A stretch of DNA of 64,000 nt, taken from the NCBI RefSeq assembly GCF_900119165.1, contig NZ_FPJG01000006.1, positions 7,788,001-7,852,000 on the forward strand, written 5' to 3'. This document shows positions 17,612-28,169 of the stretch, one piece after another. This DNA is from Amycolatopsis australiensis. Lineage in GTDB: Bacteria > Actinomycetota > Actinomycetes > Mycobacteriales > Pseudonocardiaceae. Position numbers and translations under genes: made by a program. The notes below the pieces were generated by a model, which saw only the letters and a list, made by a program, of their open reading frames with translations, ran no database searches and was not told the origin of the DNA. Numbering within the stretch: position 1 is the first letter of the stretch; each line of letters starts with the position of its first letter.

Positions 17612-20600
17612 TCAGCCACGAGCGGCCTCCATGATCGCCTCGTCGACATCGCGGCCGGCAGCGCGCGCTGCCTTGGCCGCGTCCAGAACCCGCTGGTAGT
17701 CGCGCGGCATCACCTTCGTGAACGCCGCCGAGCGGCGCGGCCAGTCGCCGAGCAGCGACGCCGCCACCGCGGAGCGGGTGAGATCGTAGTGCTGTTGCAC
17801 GGTTTTCTTCAGCCACGCCAGGTCGTCGGCGGTCGGGCGCAGCAGGTCCACCATGTCCTGGTTGACCTTCTTCGCGTCGACGTCGAGGACGAAGGCGATG
17901 CCGCCGGACATGCCGGCCGCCAGGTTCCGGCCGGTCGGGCCGAGCACCACCGCGCGGCCGCCGGTCATGTACTCGAAGGCGTGGTCGCCGACGCCTTCGG
18001 CGACGACCGTGGCGCCGGAGTTGCGGACGCAGAAGCGTTCGCCGACCTGGCCGCGCAGGAAGATCTCGCCACCGGTGGCGCCGTAGGCGATGGTGTTGCC
18101 CGCGATCGTCTGCGCTTCGGCGGCGAAGGTCGCCTCCGGGTCGGGGCGCACGACGATCCGTCCGCCGGAGAGGCCCTTGCCGACGTAGTCGTTCGCGTCG
18201 CCGACCATGTCGAGGGTGACCCCGCGCGGCAGGAACGCGCCGAGCGACTGGCCCGCCGACCCGGTGAGCGTGACGTGGATCGTGCCCTCCGGCAGGCCCT
18301 CCCCGCCGTAGCGGCGGGTGATCTCCGACCCGAGCAGCGTGCCGACGGTCCGGTTGACGTTGCGCACCGGCAGCTCGATGTTGACCTGGTGCGCGTCCTC
18401 CAGCGCCGCCTCGGCGAGCTGGATGAGCGTGCGGTCCAGGGCGTGCTCGAGGCCGTGGTCCTGGCCGCGGGTGCGCCGCCGCGCGCCGCCGTACGGCGTC
18501 TCGGCGGGCATCTCGAAGATCGGCTTCAGGTCCAGCCCGGCCGCCTTCCAGTGCTCCACGGCCTCGTCGGTGTCGAGGAGCTCGGCGTGCCCGATGGCCT
18601 CGTCGAGCGTGCGGAAGCCCAGCGCCGCCAGGGTTTCGCGCACTTCTTCGGCGACGAACTTGAAGAAGTTGACGACGTGCTCGACCTGGCCGGTGTAGCG
18701 CTTGCGCAGCTCCGGGCTCTGCGTGGCGACACCGACCGGGCAGGTGTCGAGGTGGCAGACGCGCATCATGATGCAGCCCGCGACGACGAGCGGGGCCGTC
18801 GCGAAGCCGTACTCCTCGGCGCCGAGCAGCGCCGCGATGACGACGTCGCGCCCGGTCTTCATGGCGCCGTCCACCTGCACGGTGATCCGGTCGCGCAACC
18901 CGTTGAGCAGCAACGTCTGCTGCGTCTCGGCCAGCCCGATCTCCCACGGCGTGCCCGCGTGCTTGAGCGAGTTCATCGGGGACGCGCCGGTGCCGCCGTC
19001 GTGGCCGGAGATGAGCACGACGTCCGCATGGGCCTTGGACACGCCCGCCGCGACCGTGCCGACGCCCAACGAGGACACCAGCTTCACGTGGATGCGGGCG
19101 TGCTCGTTGGCGTTCTTGAGGTCGTGGATCAGCTGCGCCAGGTCCTCGATGGAGTAGATGTCGTGGTGCGGCGGCGGCGAAATGAGGCCGACGCCCGGGG
19201 TCGAGTGCCGGGTCCGCGCGATCCACGGGTACACCTTGTTCGGCGGCAGCTGGCCGCCCTCGCCGGGCTTCGCGCCCTGCGCCATCTTGATCTGGATGTC
19301 GTCGGCGTTGACCAGGTACTCGCTCGTGACGCCGAACCGGCCGGAAGCGACCTGCTTGATCGCGCTGCGGCGCTCGGGGTCGTAGAGCCGCTCGGGGTCT
19401 TCGCCGCCCTCGCCGGTGTTGGAGCGGCCGCCGATGCGATTCATCGCGATGGCCAGGGTTTCGTGTGCTTCGGCCGAAATCGAGCCGTAGGACATCGCGC
19501 CGGTGTTGAAGCGCTTGAAGATCGCCTCGGCGGGCTCGACCTCGTCGAGCGGCACCGGCTCGCGGACGCCCTGCTTGAACGCGAACAGCCCGCGCAGCGT
19601 GCCACCTTCGCGGTAGAGGCGGTGCACCTCTTCGGTGTACTTGCGGTAGACCTCGTCGCGGCCGGTCTTGGACGCGTGCTGCAGCAGGAACACCGTCTCC
19701 GGCGTGAACAGGTGCAGCTCGCCCTCGCGGCGGTAGGCGTACTCGCCGCCCGTCTCGAGCCCACGGTGGACGCGGTCGGTCGGGTTGTCCGGGTACGCGC
19801 GGCGGTGACGCGTCGCGACTTCTTCGGCGAGGACTTCCAGGCCGACACCGCCGAGCTTCGACGACGTCCCGGTGAAGTACTCGTCGAGCAGGTCCTGGCT
19901 CAGGCCGAGGGATTCGAAGACCTGGGCGGCGGTGTACGCGCCGACCGTCGAGATGCCCATCTTGGACATGATCTTCAGGACGCCCTTGACCAGCGCCTGC
20001 ACGTAGTTGCGGACCGCCTTCGCGGGCTCGATGCCGGTGACCGCGCCCTGGGCGATCATGTCCTCGATGGTCTCGAAGGCCAGGTACGGGTTGACCGCGG
20101 CGGCGCCGTAGCCGAGCAGCAGCGCGATGTGGTGCACCTCGCGCGCGTCACCGGATTCGACGACCAGCGCGACGCGCAGGCGTTCCTTGGTGCGGACCAG
20201 GTGGTGGTGCACCGCGGAAACCAGCAGCAGCGACGGGATCGGCGCCATCCGGTGGTCGGAGTCGCGGTCGGACAGCACGAGCGTGCGCGCGCCGGCCGCG
20301 ATCGCCTCGGACGCCTCGCGCCGGACCCGCTCGATGGCCGCGGCGAGCGCTTCCGCGCCACCGTCCACTTCGTACAGTCCGGAAAGGACGCTGCAGGCGA
20401 AGCCGGGGAGGTCGCCGTCGTCGTTGATGTGGATGAGCTTGGCCAGCTCGTCGTTGTCGATGACGGGGTAGGGCAGCTTGAGGTGACGGCAGGACGCCGG
20501 GCCGGGGGCCAGGAGGTTGCGCTCCGGGCCCATGATCCGCGCCATGCAGGTGACCAGCTCTTCGCGGATGGCGTCCAGCGGCGGGTTCGTCACCTGGGCG

Positions 20601-22165
20601 AAGTTCTGCTTGAAGTAGTCGTAGAGCAGCCGGGACCGCTTGGACAGCACCGCGGGCGGCGTGTCCGAACCCATCGAGCCGATCGGCTCGGCGCCGTTGG
20701 TGGCCATCGGCGCGAGCAGGATCTTCAGCTCTTCTTCGGTGTAGCCGAAGGAAAGCTGGCGGCGCAGCACCGAGTCGTGGCTCTGCACGACGTGGTCGCG
20801 GTCGGGCAGCTCGGCGATCTTGAGCAGACCGGCGTGCAGCCAGGAGTCGTACGGCAGCTCGGCGGCCAGCGCGGACTTGACCTCTTCGTCGTCGACGATC
20901 CGGCCGGCCTCGGTGTCGACCAGGAACATCTTGCCGGGCTTGAGCCGGCCCTTGGCCACGACGTCCTTCGGAGCGACGTCCAGGACGCCCGCCTCACTGG
21001 CGAGCACGACGCGGTCGTCGGCCGTGCGCCACCAGCGCGCCGGGCGCAGGCCGTTGCGGTCCAGGACCGCGCCGACCAGGCTGCCGTCGGTGAAGGTGAC
21101 GCACGCGGGTCCGTCCCACGGCTCCATCAGGCTGGCGTGGTACTGGTAGAACGCGCGCCGCTCGGGCTTCATGGTGGCGTGGTTCTCCCACGCCTCCGGG
21201 ATCATCATCAGCACCGCGTGCGGCAGCGAGCGGCCGCCCAGGTGCAGCAGTTCCAGGACCTCGTCGAAGGACGCGGAGTCCGACGCGTCCGGCGAGCAGA
21301 TCGGGAAGAGCCGGGACAGGTCGCCCGGGATGACGTCGGACTCCAGCAGCGCCTCGCGGGCCCGCATGCGGTTGCGGTTGCCGCGGATGGTGTTGATCTC
21401 GCCGTTGTGGGCCACGAACCGGAACGGGTGGGCAAGCGGCCACGACGGGAAGGTGTTGGTGGAGAAGCGGGAGTGCACCAGCGCGATGGCGCTTTCCAGC
21501 CGCTCGTCGCGCAGGTCGGCGAAGAACGCGGGCAGCTGCTCCGGCGTCAGCATGCCCTTGTAGACGAGGGTGCGCGAGGACAGCGACGGGAAGTACGTCC
21601 CGCAGCCGGCGGTGACGCTCTCGTGCTCGACGCGCTTGCGCAGGCAGAAGGCGAGCCGGTCCAGCTCCAGGCCGGCTTTCCCGTCGGCGGCCACGAAGAG
21701 CATGGCGAAGTGCGGCATGACCGAGCGGGCGGTCGGGCCGATTTCGGCGCGGTCGGCGTCCACGGGTACTTCGCGCCAGCCGAGGACTTCCAGGCCCTCT
21801 TCGACGGCGATGCGTTCGGCCAGCCCGACGGCCTTGCGGCGCTGCTCGGCGTCTTCGGGCAGGAAAGCGATGCCGGCGGCGTAGGCGTGGTGGCCGCGCT
21901 CGTCGGGTTCGGGCAGCGCGAAACCGGCTTCCGCGCGCAGCAGCGTGTCGGGCAGCTGCAGCAGGATGCCGGCGCCGTCGCCGCTGGTGGGTTCGGCGCC
22001 GGCGGCGCCGCGGTGGTCGAGGTTGGTCAGCGCGGCCAGGCCGTCGGTGACGATGCCGTGGGAGCGGCGCCCGCGGATGTCGGCCACCATGGCCACACCG
22101 CAGGAGTCCTGCTCGGTCTCCGGGTCGTACAAACCCTGCTTGCCGGGCATGGCGGAGAAGATCAA
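17612..22165 (-). CDS. gltB: Glutamate synthase large (alpha) subunit
   Basis: A 1517-residue GltB. The start is taken as TTG 22165, 5 nt after AAGGAGG, which matches the usual I-F-S-A-x-P-x-K-Q-G-L-Y-D beginning. An ATG 22222 start would add 19 unlike residues. Cys22 in E-Q-D-S-C-G-V-A is the glutaminase nucleophile exposed after propeptide removal. Domains in order are the Ntn amidotransferase (to about 430), central domain, FMN-binding synthase barrel, and C-terminal beta-helix. The 3Fe-4S ligands appear as C-x5-C-x4-C in [12 protein letters not shown]. It works with gltD downstream. Confidence 0.95.
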   Translation of the reverse strand: MIFSAMPGKQGLYDPETEQDSCGVAMVADIRGRRSHGIVTDGLAALTNLDHRGAAGAEPTSGDGAGILLQLPDTLLRAEAGFALPEPDERGHHAYAAGIAFLPEDAEQRRKAVGLAERIAVEEGLEVLGWREVPVDADRAEIGPTARSVMPHFAMLFVAADGKAGLELDRLAFCLRKRVEHESVTAGCGTYFPSLSSRTLVYKGMLTPEQLPAFFADLRDERLESAIALVHSRFSTNTFPSWPLAHPFRFVAHNGEINTIRGNRNRMRAREALLESDVIPGDLSRLFPICSPDASDSASFDEVLELLHLGGRSLPHAVLMMIPEAWENHATMKPERRAFYQYHASLMEPWDGPACVTFTDGSLVGAVLDRNGLRPARWWRTADDRVVLASEAGVLDVAPKDVVAKGRLKPGKMFLVDTEAGRIVDDEEVKSALAAELPYDSWLHAGLLKIAELPDRDHVVQSHDSVLRRQLSFGYTEEELKILLAPMATNGAEPIGSMGSDTPPAVLSKRSRLLYDYFKQNFAQVTNPPLDAIREELVTCMARIMGPERNLLAPGPASCRHLKLPYPVIDNDELAKLIHINDDGDLPGFACSVLSGLYEVDGGAEALAAAIERVRREASEAIAAGARTLVLSDRDSDHRMAPIPSLLLVSAVHHHLVRTKERLRVALVVESGDAREVHHIALLLGYGAAAVNPYLAFETIEDMIAQGAVTGIEPAKAVRNYVQALVKGVLKIMSKMGISTVGAYTAAQVFESLGLSQDLLDEYFTGTSSKLGGVGLEVLAEEVATRHRRAYPDNPTDRVHRGLETGGEYAYRREGELHLFTPETVFLLQHASKTGRDEVYRKYTEEVHRLYREGGTLRGLFAFKQGVREPVPLDEVEPAEAIFKRFNTGAMSYGSISAEAHETLAIAMNRIGGRSNTGEGGEDPERLYDPERRSAIKQVASGRFGVTSEYLVNADDIQIKMAQGAKPGEGGQLPPNKVYPWIARTRHSTPGVGLISPPPHHDIYSIEDLAQLIHDLKNANEHARIHVKLVSSLGVGTVAAGVSKAHADVVLISGHDGGTGASPMNSLKHAGTPWEIGLAETQQTLLLNGLRDRITVQVDGAMKTGRDVVIAALLGAEEYGFATAPLVVAGCIMMRVCHLDTCPVGVATQSPELRKRYTGQVEHVVNFFKFVAEEVRETLAALGFRTLDEAIGHAELLDTDEAVEHWKAAGLDLKPIFEMPAETPYGGARRRTRGQDHGLEHALDRTLIQLAEAALEDAHQVNIELPVRNVNRTVGTLLGSEITRRYGGEGLPEGTIHVTLTGSAGQSLGAFLPRGVTLDMVGDANDYVGKGLSGGRIVVRPDPEATFAAEAQTIAGNTIAYGATGGEIFLRGQVGERFCVRNSGATVVAEGVGDHAFEYMTGGRAVVLGPTGRNLAAGMSGGIAFVLDVDAKKVNQDMVDLLRPTADDLAWLKKTVQQHYDLTRSAVAASLLGDWPRRSAAFTKVMPRDYQRVLDAAKAARAAGRDVDEAIMEAARG

Positions 22166-22374
22166 CGGGACCTCCTTCGTCGTCTTGTCGTGCGGAGCCG
22201 GGCTACCGGCCGGGGAGCGCACGGGACGACGATGGCCCGCTTGTTAGCGCGACTTTAACACCTGGGAAACATGCCAGCACCTGTTCAGAGCGCTCCGAGC
22301 GACGTCGGACGGTAACGATCCGGCAGCGCGGAACGACGTAGTTCCTGATGGGTTCCCGGTAGTTCGTTCTGCTA

Positions 22375-22380
22375 AGTATA
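22375..22380 (-). promoter_or_regulatory. Candidate gltB -10 element TATACT
   Basis: TATACT on the minus strand is the best -10 hexamer in the 299-bp gap between gltB and the SDR gene. It would give a 5' UTR of about 200 nt before the TTG at 22165. No convincing -35 or riboswitch fold was recognised in that leader. Confidence 0.35.
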
Positions 22381-22441
22381 CGACCCGGAAACCCGCGTCG
22401 AGTTTAACGTGACGCGGCCGACGCGCTGTGTCCGCGGTCAC

Positions 22442-22455
22442 TAGAACGTGTTACA
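22442..22455. promoter_or_regulatory. KstR-like operator overlapping the SDR promoter
   Basis: TAGAACGTGTTACA fits the mycobacterial KstR 14-mer TNNAACNNGTTNNA at every fixed position. It overlaps the -10 hexamer TACATT (22452-22457), which ends 7 nt before the ATG at 22465. A TetR-type repressor of steroid catabolism bound here would block a leaderless promoter directly. Confidence 0.5.
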
Positions 22456-22464
22456 TTTCGCCGC

Positions 22465-23253
22465 ATGATCCTCGATCGGTTCAAGCTCACCGGCCAGGTC
22501 GCGGTGGTCACGGGCGCGGGACGCGGGATCGGCGCGGCCACGGCCGTGGCGCTCGCCGAAGCGGGCGCCGACGTGGTGATCGCGTCGCGCACCGAGTCCC
22601 AGCTCGACGAGGTGGCTTCGCAGGTGTCCGCCGCGGGACGCCGGGCCGTGGTCGTGCCGGCGGACCTGTCGGCACCGGAGGCCGCGGCGGGCCTGGCGGC
22701 GACGGCGGTGGCCGAGTTCGGGCGCCTCGACCTGGTGGTCAACAACGTCGGCGGCACGTACCCGCGGCCGCTGCTGGAGACGAGCGCGGAGTTCCTGGAG
22801 GAAGCGTTCCGCTTCAACGTCGCGACGGCCCACGCGCTGACGGTGGCGGCGGCACCGTCCCTGCTGGAGGCGGGCGGCTCGGTGGTCAACATCTCGTCGG
22901 TGATGGGCCGGGTGAGCGGCCGCGGCTTCGCGGCGTACGGAACGGCGAAGGCGGCCCTGGCGCACTACACGCGCTTGGCGGCGGCGGACCTGGCGCCCCG
23001 GGTGCGGGTGAACGCGATCTCGGTGGGTTCGGTGGCGACGTCGGCGCTGGAGATCGTGGTGGGCAACCCGGAACTGCGGGCGAAGATGGAAGCCGCGACG
23101 CCGTTGAAGAAGATCGGCGAGGCGGAGGACATCGCGGCGACGGTGGTGTTCCTGGCGTCCCGCGCGGGCGGCTACATCACGGGCAAGATCCTCGAGGTCG
23201 ACGGCGGGTTGCAGGCGCCGAACCTGGAGCTGGGCCTGCCCGACCTCGGCTGA
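22465..23253 (+). CDS. SDR-family oxidoreductase, IpdF-like (steroid side-ring catabolism)
   Basis: A 262-residue classical short-chain dehydrogenase. It has the cofactor motif T-G-A-G-R-G-I-G, the N-N-V-G structural motif, catalytic Ser in N-I-S-S-V-M-G-R, and Y-G-T-A-K. The opening M-I-L-D-R-F-K-L, the N-N-V-G-G-T segment and the ending [13 protein letters not shown] resemble IpdF (Rv3559c), which acts on a C/D-ring cholesterol intermediate bound to CoA. The KstR-like site at its promoter fits that. Other steroid genes are absent here, so the exact substrate is inferred. The gene sits between gltB and lgt. Confidence 0.75.
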   Translation: MILDRFKLTGQVAVVTGAGRGIGAATAVALAEAGADVVIASRTESQLDEVASQVSAAGRRAVVVPADLSAPEAAAGLAATAVAEFGRLDLVVNNVGGTYPRPLLETSAEFLEEAFRFNVATAHALTVAAAPSLLEAGGSVVNISSVMGRVSGRGFAAYGTAKAALAHYTRLAAADLAPRVRVNAISVGSVATSALEIVVGNPELRAKMEAATPLKKIGEAEDIAATVVFLASRAGGYITGKILEVDGGLQAPNLELGLPDLG

Positions 23254-23317
23254 GGGGGAACGGCCGGCAGCCCCGGTAGCGTGGGAACCGGGCGCGGCCG
23301 CCCGGGTCCGGACGCGC

Positions 23318-23355
23318 CGAAGGCCGCCGACCGGGGGTTCCGGTGGCGGCCTTCG
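23318..23355. terminator. Bidirectional hairpin terminator between SDR gene and lgt
   Basis: An 11-bp perfect outer stem (CGAAGGCCGCC with GGCGGCCTTCG) plus a 5-bp inner stem (ACCGG/CCGGT) and a 5-nt loop, placed between two convergent genes. It shares its stem sequence with the element at 13351. Confidence 0.8.
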
Positions 23356-23364
23356 AGCAGGCGG

Positions 23365-24372
23365 TCAGCTCTCTTCGGTGTTCTTCGGCTCCTCGGCCGG
23401 CGCCTCTTCCGCGGGCTTCTCGGCCGGCGCGTCCGCCGTCACCTTGGCGTGCTCCGGCTCGTCCGCGGGCACCGGGACCTCGTCCGGGCCGGGCTGGTCC
23501 TTGCCGCGCAGTGTCTCGGGCGCCTCCCGGGGCCCGCGCCGGGCCGCGAGCACCAGGTACACCACCGCGCCGGCGAACAGCAGGATCGACGTCCACACGT
23601 TCACCCGCAGGCCCAGGATGTGGTTCGCCGTGTCGGTCCGCATCATCTCGATCCAGCCGCGGCCCACCGTGTAGCCCGCGACGTACAGCGCGAACGCCCG
23701 CCCGTGGCCGAGCTTGAAGCGGCGGTCCGCCCACACCACCAGCAGCGCGACCAGCAGGTTCCAGATCAGCTCGTAGAGGAACGTCGGGTGGACCGGGCTC
23801 TCCGGCAGCGGGATGTGGCCCGTCGCGACGCCGTTCAGCAGGTCGTCCGGGTTCTCCGGGTTGAAGCGCTGGAACACCTCCATGCCCCACGGCAGGTCCG
23901 TGTGCGCGCCGTACAGCTCCTGGTTGAAGTAGTTGCCGATGCGGCCGATGGCCTGCGCGACGACGATGCCCGGCGCGATCGCGTCCGCCATCGCCGGCAG
24001 CGGGATGCCCTTGCGGCGGCAGGCGATGAGCGCGCCCACCGCGCCGAGGGCGATCGCGCCCCAGATGCCGAGGCCGCCGTCCCAGATCGCGAACGCCTTC
24101 CACGGGTTCCGGCCCTCGGTGAAGTACAGCTCGGGGTCGGTGACCACGTGGTACAACCGGCCGCCGACCAGGCCGAACGGCACCGCGAACACGGCGACGT
24201 CGATCACCGTGCCCTTGGTGCCGCCGCGGGCGGCCCAGCGCCGCTCGCCCCACCAGATCGCCACGATGATGCCGGCGATGATGCACAGGGCGTACGCGCG
24301 GATCGGGATCGGCCCCAGGTGCCAGACCCCGCGGTCGGGGCTGGGGAACGTCGCGAGGTAGGCGCTCATCAC
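23365..24372 (-). CDS. lgt: Prolipoprotein diacylglyceryl transferase
   Basis: A 335-residue polytopic membrane enzyme. It has the Lgt signatures G-R-I-G-N-Y-F-N-Q-E-L-Y-G and H-P-T-F-L-Y-E, and about seven membrane segments. It transfers diacylglycerol from phosphatidylglycerol to the lipobox cysteine of prolipoproteins such as the DUF3558 protein at 42397. The C-terminus carries a long Ala/Glu/Pro/Lys-rich cytosolic tail, common in actinobacterial Lgt. GTG 24372 lies 6 nt after a -10-like TACGGT. ATG 24369 directly follows it as an alternative. In many actinobacteria lgt directly follows trpA. Here about 8 kb separates them. Confidence 0.92.
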   Translation of the reverse strand: MMSAYLATFPSPDRGVWHLGPIPIRAYALCIIAGIIVAIWWGERRWAARGGTKGTVIDVAVFAVPFGLVGGRLYHVVTDPELYFTEGRNPWKAFAIWDGGLGIWGAIALGAVGALIACRRKGIPLPAMADAIAPGIVVAQAIGRIGNYFNQELYGAHTDLPWGMEVFQRFNPENPDDLLNGVATGHIPLPESPVHPTFLYELIWNLLVALLVVWADRRFKLGHGRAFALYVAGYTVGRGWIEMMRTDTANHILGLRVNVWTSILLFAGAVVYLVLAARRGPREAPETLRGKDQPGPDEVPVPADEPEHAKVTADAPAEKPAEEAPAEEPKNTEES

Positions 24373-24387
24373 GCGGCCACCGTAGCG

Positions 24388-25557
24388 CTACGGCGTCTCG
24401 GCTTCCACAGCGGCCAGGTAGCCCGCCACCAGCGCGTGCGCCACCTGGACCACCGCCTGGTCCCGGGGCAGGAACCGGTCGTCGTGCAGGCTGGGCACGC
24501 CCGCGGTGTCGCCGAGGCCGACGAACAGCATCAGGCCGCGCGTCGGGCCGCCGCAGTAGTGGGCGAAGTCGTCGGCGCCGAACGACCGGAACGCGTCGTC
24601 GACGGTGAAGCCCGCGTGCCGCAGCCAGCGCTGCGCCCCCTCGGCCAGCGCCGGGTCGTTGTTCAGCACCGGCTCGCACGGGCTGATCTGCAGCTCGGCC
24701 GTGCAGCCGTAGGCCCGTGCCGTGCCGTGCACGATGTCGGCGAGCGCCTCCAGCGCGCGCTCGCGGTCCTTCTCCCGCATCACGCGCAGCGAGCCGAACG
24801 CGGTCGCGCTGTTCGGGACGACGTTGGCCGCGGAGCCCGCCTGGACCCGGCCGATCGAGCAGACCGCGCCGAACACCGGGTCGATCCGGCGGGACGCGAG
24901 CTGCTGCAGGCTCACCACCAGCTGCGACAGCGCCAGGATCGGGTCGCGCAGCAGGTGCGGGTAGCCGGCGTGGCCGCCCTGGCCGTGCAGCGTCACCTCG
25001 AACTCGTCGGTCGAGGCGTTGACCGGGCCCGGCACCGCCGCCACCACACCGTGCTCGATCCGCGGCTGGACGTGCGCGCCGATCACCGCGGCCACCCCGG
25101 CGCCGGCCAGCACACCGGACCCGACGACGTCGAGCGCGCCGGGCGGCGACGTCTCCTCCCGCGGCTGCAGCAGCGCCAGGATCGGCCGGGGCACGCCGAC
25201 GCGCAGCGCCGCGCGGGCGACCGCGACCAGCGCGGCGAGGTGGACGTCGTGGCCGCAGGCGTGCATCAGGCCGTTCTCCGACGCCCACGGCACACCGGTG
25301 CCCTCCAGCACCGGGAGGGCGTCGAGCTCGGCCCGCAGCGCCACGGCCGGGCCGTCGCCGCCGGGCAGGAGGATCGCGCGGCCGGTCTTGGCCACCCGCG
25401 TGCCTTCACCCGCGCCGAGCGCCTGGGTGACGAGGCGGGCGGTGTCCTCCTCGTCGCCGGAACCGCGCGGCTCTGCGTGCACCGCGTGCCGCAGCTCGAT
25501 CGCGGCGGGCAGCTCCTCCTCGATGGCCCCGGTCCACCTCTCCCACAGGTCGTTCAC
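24388..25557 (-). CDS. M20-family metal-dependent amidohydrolase/peptidase
   Basis: A 389-residue protein of the M20D (HipO/aminoacylase-like) group. Metal-binding signatures are A-L-R-A-E-L-D-A-L-P, M-H-A-C-G-H-D-V-H and Q-P-R-E-E. The dimerisation insert with G-x-G-G-H-A-G-Y-P-H follows. The GTG start forms a GTGA overlap with the stop of the upstream amidohydrolase gene, so the two are translationally coupled. Together with the permease they make a three-gene minus-strand operon. It probably hydrolyses an N-acyl or gamma-glutamyl type amide, but the substrate is not known. Confidence 0.82.
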   Translation of the reverse strand: MNDLWERWTGAIEEELPAAIELRHAVHAEPRGSGDEEDTARLVTQALGAGEGTRVAKTGRAILLPGGDGPAVALRAELDALPVLEGTGVPWASENGLMHACGHDVHLAALVAVARAALRVGVPRPILALLQPREETSPPGALDVVGSGVLAGAGVAAVIGAHVQPRIEHGVVAAVPGPVNASTDEFEVTLHGQGGHAGYPHLLRDPILALSQLVVSLQQLASRRIDPVFGAVCSIGRVQAGSAANVVPNSATAFGSLRVMREKDRERALEALADIVHGTARAYGCTAELQISPCEPVLNNDPALAEGAQRWLRHAGFTVDDAFRSFGADDFAHYCGGPTRGLMLFVGLGDTAGVPSLHDDRFLPRDQAVVQVAHALVAGYLAAVEAETP

Positions 25558-26678
25558 GCATGCTCCCAGCGGTAGATTCTCTTCGCGTTCTCGTGTCCCA
25601 CCAAAGCACACAGCCGGGCGGCGTCCACTTCGGACATCGCGCCGGCGTCGAGCGCGGCGCGCAGGAAGTCCGAAAGTCCCTGGCGGAACAGGGCCGTGCC
25701 CAGGTGGTACAGCTCGGCCAGGCCGAAGGCGTCGGTGGAGAAGAGGATCTTGCCGAAGGGCGCGATCTCGAGCAGCTCGGCGAGGATCGCCGGAGCGCGG
25801 AGGCCCGCGTTGTGGGTGGCCAGGCCGACGTCGGCGAAGACGTGCTCGAAGACCTGCGCCAGATACGCGGCGTTGCGGTGGAACGGGTAGTTGTGCAGCA
25901 GCAGGATCGGCACGCCGCGGTCGCGCGTCGCCCGCAGGAACGCCGTCAGGTGCAGCGGGTCGCAGCGGTGCAGGTCGACGTCCGCGTCGCCGTAGCCGAC
26001 GTGGAACTGCACCGGCAGGCCGAGGTCGAGGCCGGTGAACACGAGGAACCGGTGCAGCACCTCGTCGGCCAGCCGCGGGGTCCCGCTGCGCAGCCAGCGT
26101 CCCGCGGCCGCCGTCACTTCCGCCGGTGACGGCGGCTCTCCCGCCAGCTGGAGGCCGACGCGGTAGGCCGCGATCGACTTGAGCCCGGCGGCGGTCTCCG
26201 CGCGTTTCCCCAGCTCGTCGGCGAAGGCAGCGGCGAACCCTCCGGCGGTGGTCCCCCGGATGACCGCCTCCGCGACCTGCTCCAACCGCACGATGTCGTG
26301 CGCGCGGGCGTCGGCCAGCTCGGCGAACTCGTGCGTGCCGGTCAGCGAGTCCGGCAGGAAGCCGCCGTCGAGGAGGAAGTCGGTGGTGCCGGTGCCGCGC
26401 AGGAACCGCCGAGCCACCTCGGCCGCGCCCAGCTCGGCGCGGCGTTCGAGGTAGGCGTCGGCCGGGGCGTGCTTCGGCAGGTCCAGCACGGGCGCGCAGC
26501 GTTCGCGCACGGCCAGCCCGATCAGCGAGTCGAACAGGCTCGTGCCCAGCGGCGACGGCGCATCCGCCTCGGTCAGCATCGCCTCGAAGTCCGCGCGGGC
26601 CACGTCCCGGGTGACGACACCGTGGCAGTGGTGGTCCACCAGCGGCAGGTCCGCGACGAACGGGAGCAGGTCGGTCAT
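25554..26678 (-). CDS. Amidohydrolase (FluG N-domain-like, amidohydrolase_2)
   Basis: A 374-residue TIM-barrel amidohydrolase. The N-terminal V-D-H-H-C-H-G supplies the HxH metal ligands, a His appears in L-L-H-N-Y-P-F-H, and the late I-L-F-S-T-D-A-F-G supplies the Asp. This is the pattern of the amidohydrolase half of fungal FluG and plant nodulin/GS fusion proteins. The matching GS-like half is encoded as a separate gene at 28170. Its ATG overlaps the permease stop (ATGA), and its stop overlaps the M20 gene, so it is the middle of an operon. Confidence 0.8.
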   Translation of the reverse strand: MTDLLPFVADLPLVDHHCHGVVTRDVARADFEAMLTEADAPSPLGTSLFDSLIGLAVRERCAPVLDLPKHAPADAYLERRAELGAAEVARRFLRGTGTTDFLLDGGFLPDSLTGTHEFAELADARAHDIVRLEQVAEAVIRGTTAGGFAAAFADELGKRAETAAGLKSIAAYRVGLQLAGEPPSPAEVTAAAGRWLRSGTPRLADEVLHRFLVFTGLDLGLPVQFHVGYGDADVDLHRCDPLHLTAFLRATRDRGVPILLLHNYPFHRNAAYLAQVFEHVFADVGLATHNAGLRAPAILAELLEIAPFGKILFSTDAFGLAELYHLGTALFRQGLSDFLRAALDAGAMSEVDAARLCALVGHENAKRIYRWEHA

Positions 26679-28114
26679 GCGCCTCCGTCCACACTCGTCA
26701 GCCTCTCCCCCACCCTACGAGCGGACCCCGGCGCGGCCAGCACCGCGACCACCGCGAGCAGCAGCACCGCCCCCGCGGCCACCGGGAACCACCGCGCCGG
26801 GCCTTCGGTGGGGTACGGCACCAGGTTCACGTACACGGTGTACCCGAGCACGGCGAGCGCGCCGACCGGGAAGACGACGTGCCACACCGGCACGCGCATC
26901 CGGCGCTTCACGAACAGCAGCACGATCGCGCCGATCGTCGTGAGCAGGTAGATCACCAGCAGGACGAGCGTGCCGATCGAGCCCGACCAGGCGAACGTGT
27001 CGGCCGCCGTGGCCCCGAAGCACAGCGCGCACACCGCGATGATCAGCACCGCCGCGCCGGTCACCGCGCCGACCGCGGCCACCGGGGTGCCGCGGCCCGA
27101 CGTCCGGCCGGGGCCGCGGCCGCCGAACGCGTCGCGCCCGAGGGCGTAGAGCAGCCGTGAGCCGCCGACGACGCAGGCCAGGCAGCAGCCGAACGCGCTG
27201 ATCGCGGCGCCCACGCTGATGACGTCGCCGACCCACGCGCCCGCGTACCGGGTGCCGAGGTCGCCGAGCAGGGACGGCGAGTCGTGGAACGCCTTCGCGT
27301 CCGTGCCGAAGGCCATCATCTCGACCGCCGTCACCACGAGGAAGTAGCCGCCGCCGAAGAGCGCCGTGCCGAGGATCGCGCGCGGGATGTTGCGCTTCGG
27401 GTCGTGCGTTTCCTCGCCGAGCGTGGCGGCGGCTTCGAACCCGGCGAAGGACAGGAAGCCGAAGACTGCGCCGAGGAACACGCCGGACAGGCCCGCGTCG
27501 GAAGTGAAGGTGAAGACGTCCATCGTGAACCGCGCGTGACCGGGGGCGCTCCCGGCGAGCAACCGGACCAGGATCACCACCGTGACCAGCAGGATGACCG
27601 CGATCGTGGCGCCTTCGACGGCGAGCAGCGTGCTGGTGCCGCGGCGTGCGGGCGCCACGGCCAGCAGCCACGCGCCGGCCAGCGCGACGGCGGTCAGCAC
27701 GAACGGGCCCCACGACGGCGGGTCCGGCCAGACGCCCACCTGCGTGAGGAAGGCCGTCCCGAGCGTTCCGGCGGCCGAGCTGGTCACGACCGCGTAGAAC
27801 GTGTACGTGCCGAGAAGGCCGATGCCGGAGACGACGCCGGCGCGCGGTCCGAGCGTCGCGCCGACGAACGCGTACACGGAACCGGCGTGCTGGTAGTACT
27901 GGCAGAGCTTGACGAAGCCGTACGCGACGAGCAGGACGCCGACCGCCGAGAGGAGGAAGGCGAGCGGGACGGCGCGGCCGGCGGCGGCCGCGGTCTGCTG
28001 GGGGTTGATGTTGGCCGCCATGCTGGGCGCCATCAACGCCACGGACAGGCCGACGGCCTGCCAGACGGAGAGGGAGCGGCGCAGGCCTGGACGGGTTTCG
28101 ACGGTGTCTGACAC
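26675..28114 (-). CDS. APC-superfamily amino acid/amine permease
   Basis: A 479-residue membrane protein with about twelve helices. The APC signature near the start, L-S-V-W-Q-A-V-G-L-S-V-A-L-M-A-P-S, and the internal F-L-S-F-A-G-F-E-A-A-A-T-L-G-E-E-T with P-K-R-N-I-P-R-A-I, are family hallmarks. GTG 28114 follows a GGTGGAG element. GTG 28135 is an alternative but would leave only 34 bp to the divergent GS-like gene. It likely imports the amine or amino acid handled by the linked GS-like enzyme and hydrolases. Confidence 0.85.
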   Translation of the reverse strand: MSDTVETRPGLRRSLSVWQAVGLSVALMAPSMAANINPQQTAAAAGRAVPLAFLLSAVGVLLVAYGFVKLCQYYQHAGSVYAFVGATLGPRAGVVSGIGLLGTYTFYAVVTSSAAGTLGTAFLTQVGVWPDPPSWGPFVLTAVALAGAWLLAVAPARRGTSTLLAVEGATIAVILLVTVVILVRLLAGSAPGHARFTMDVFTFTSDAGLSGVFLGAVFGFLSFAGFEAAATLGEETHDPKRNIPRAILGTALFGGGYFLVVTAVEMMAFGTDAKAFHDSPSLLGDLGTRYAGAWVGDVISVGAAISAFGCCLACVVGGSRLLYALGRDAFGGRGPGRTSGRGTPVAAVGAVTGAAVLIIAVCALCFGATAADTFAWSGSIGTLVLLVIYLLTTIGAIVLLFVKRRMRVPVWHVVFPVGALAVLGYTVYVNLVPYPTEGPARWFPVAAGAVLLLAVVAVLAAPGSARRVGERLTSVDGGA

Positions 28115-28169
28115 GATCTCCACCTCTTTCGTCACAGCGAAGCCTTCAGTGAACATCGACGGGAGCACG

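Noticed and set aside
17544..19226. Apparent N-terminal extension of gltD
   Set aside because: This part is a shadow of gltB in another frame. GltD homology starts at GTG 17543.
17555..22258. A very long plus-strand open frame antisense to gltB
   Set aside because: Composition is Arg/Val/Asp-rich with no family resemblance. It mirrors the third-position GC of gltB, whose minus-strand protein is unmistakable.
22166..22374. Riboswitch in the long gltB leader
   Set aside because: I could not find a conserved glutamine or other riboswitch core by eye. A covariance-model search would be decisive.
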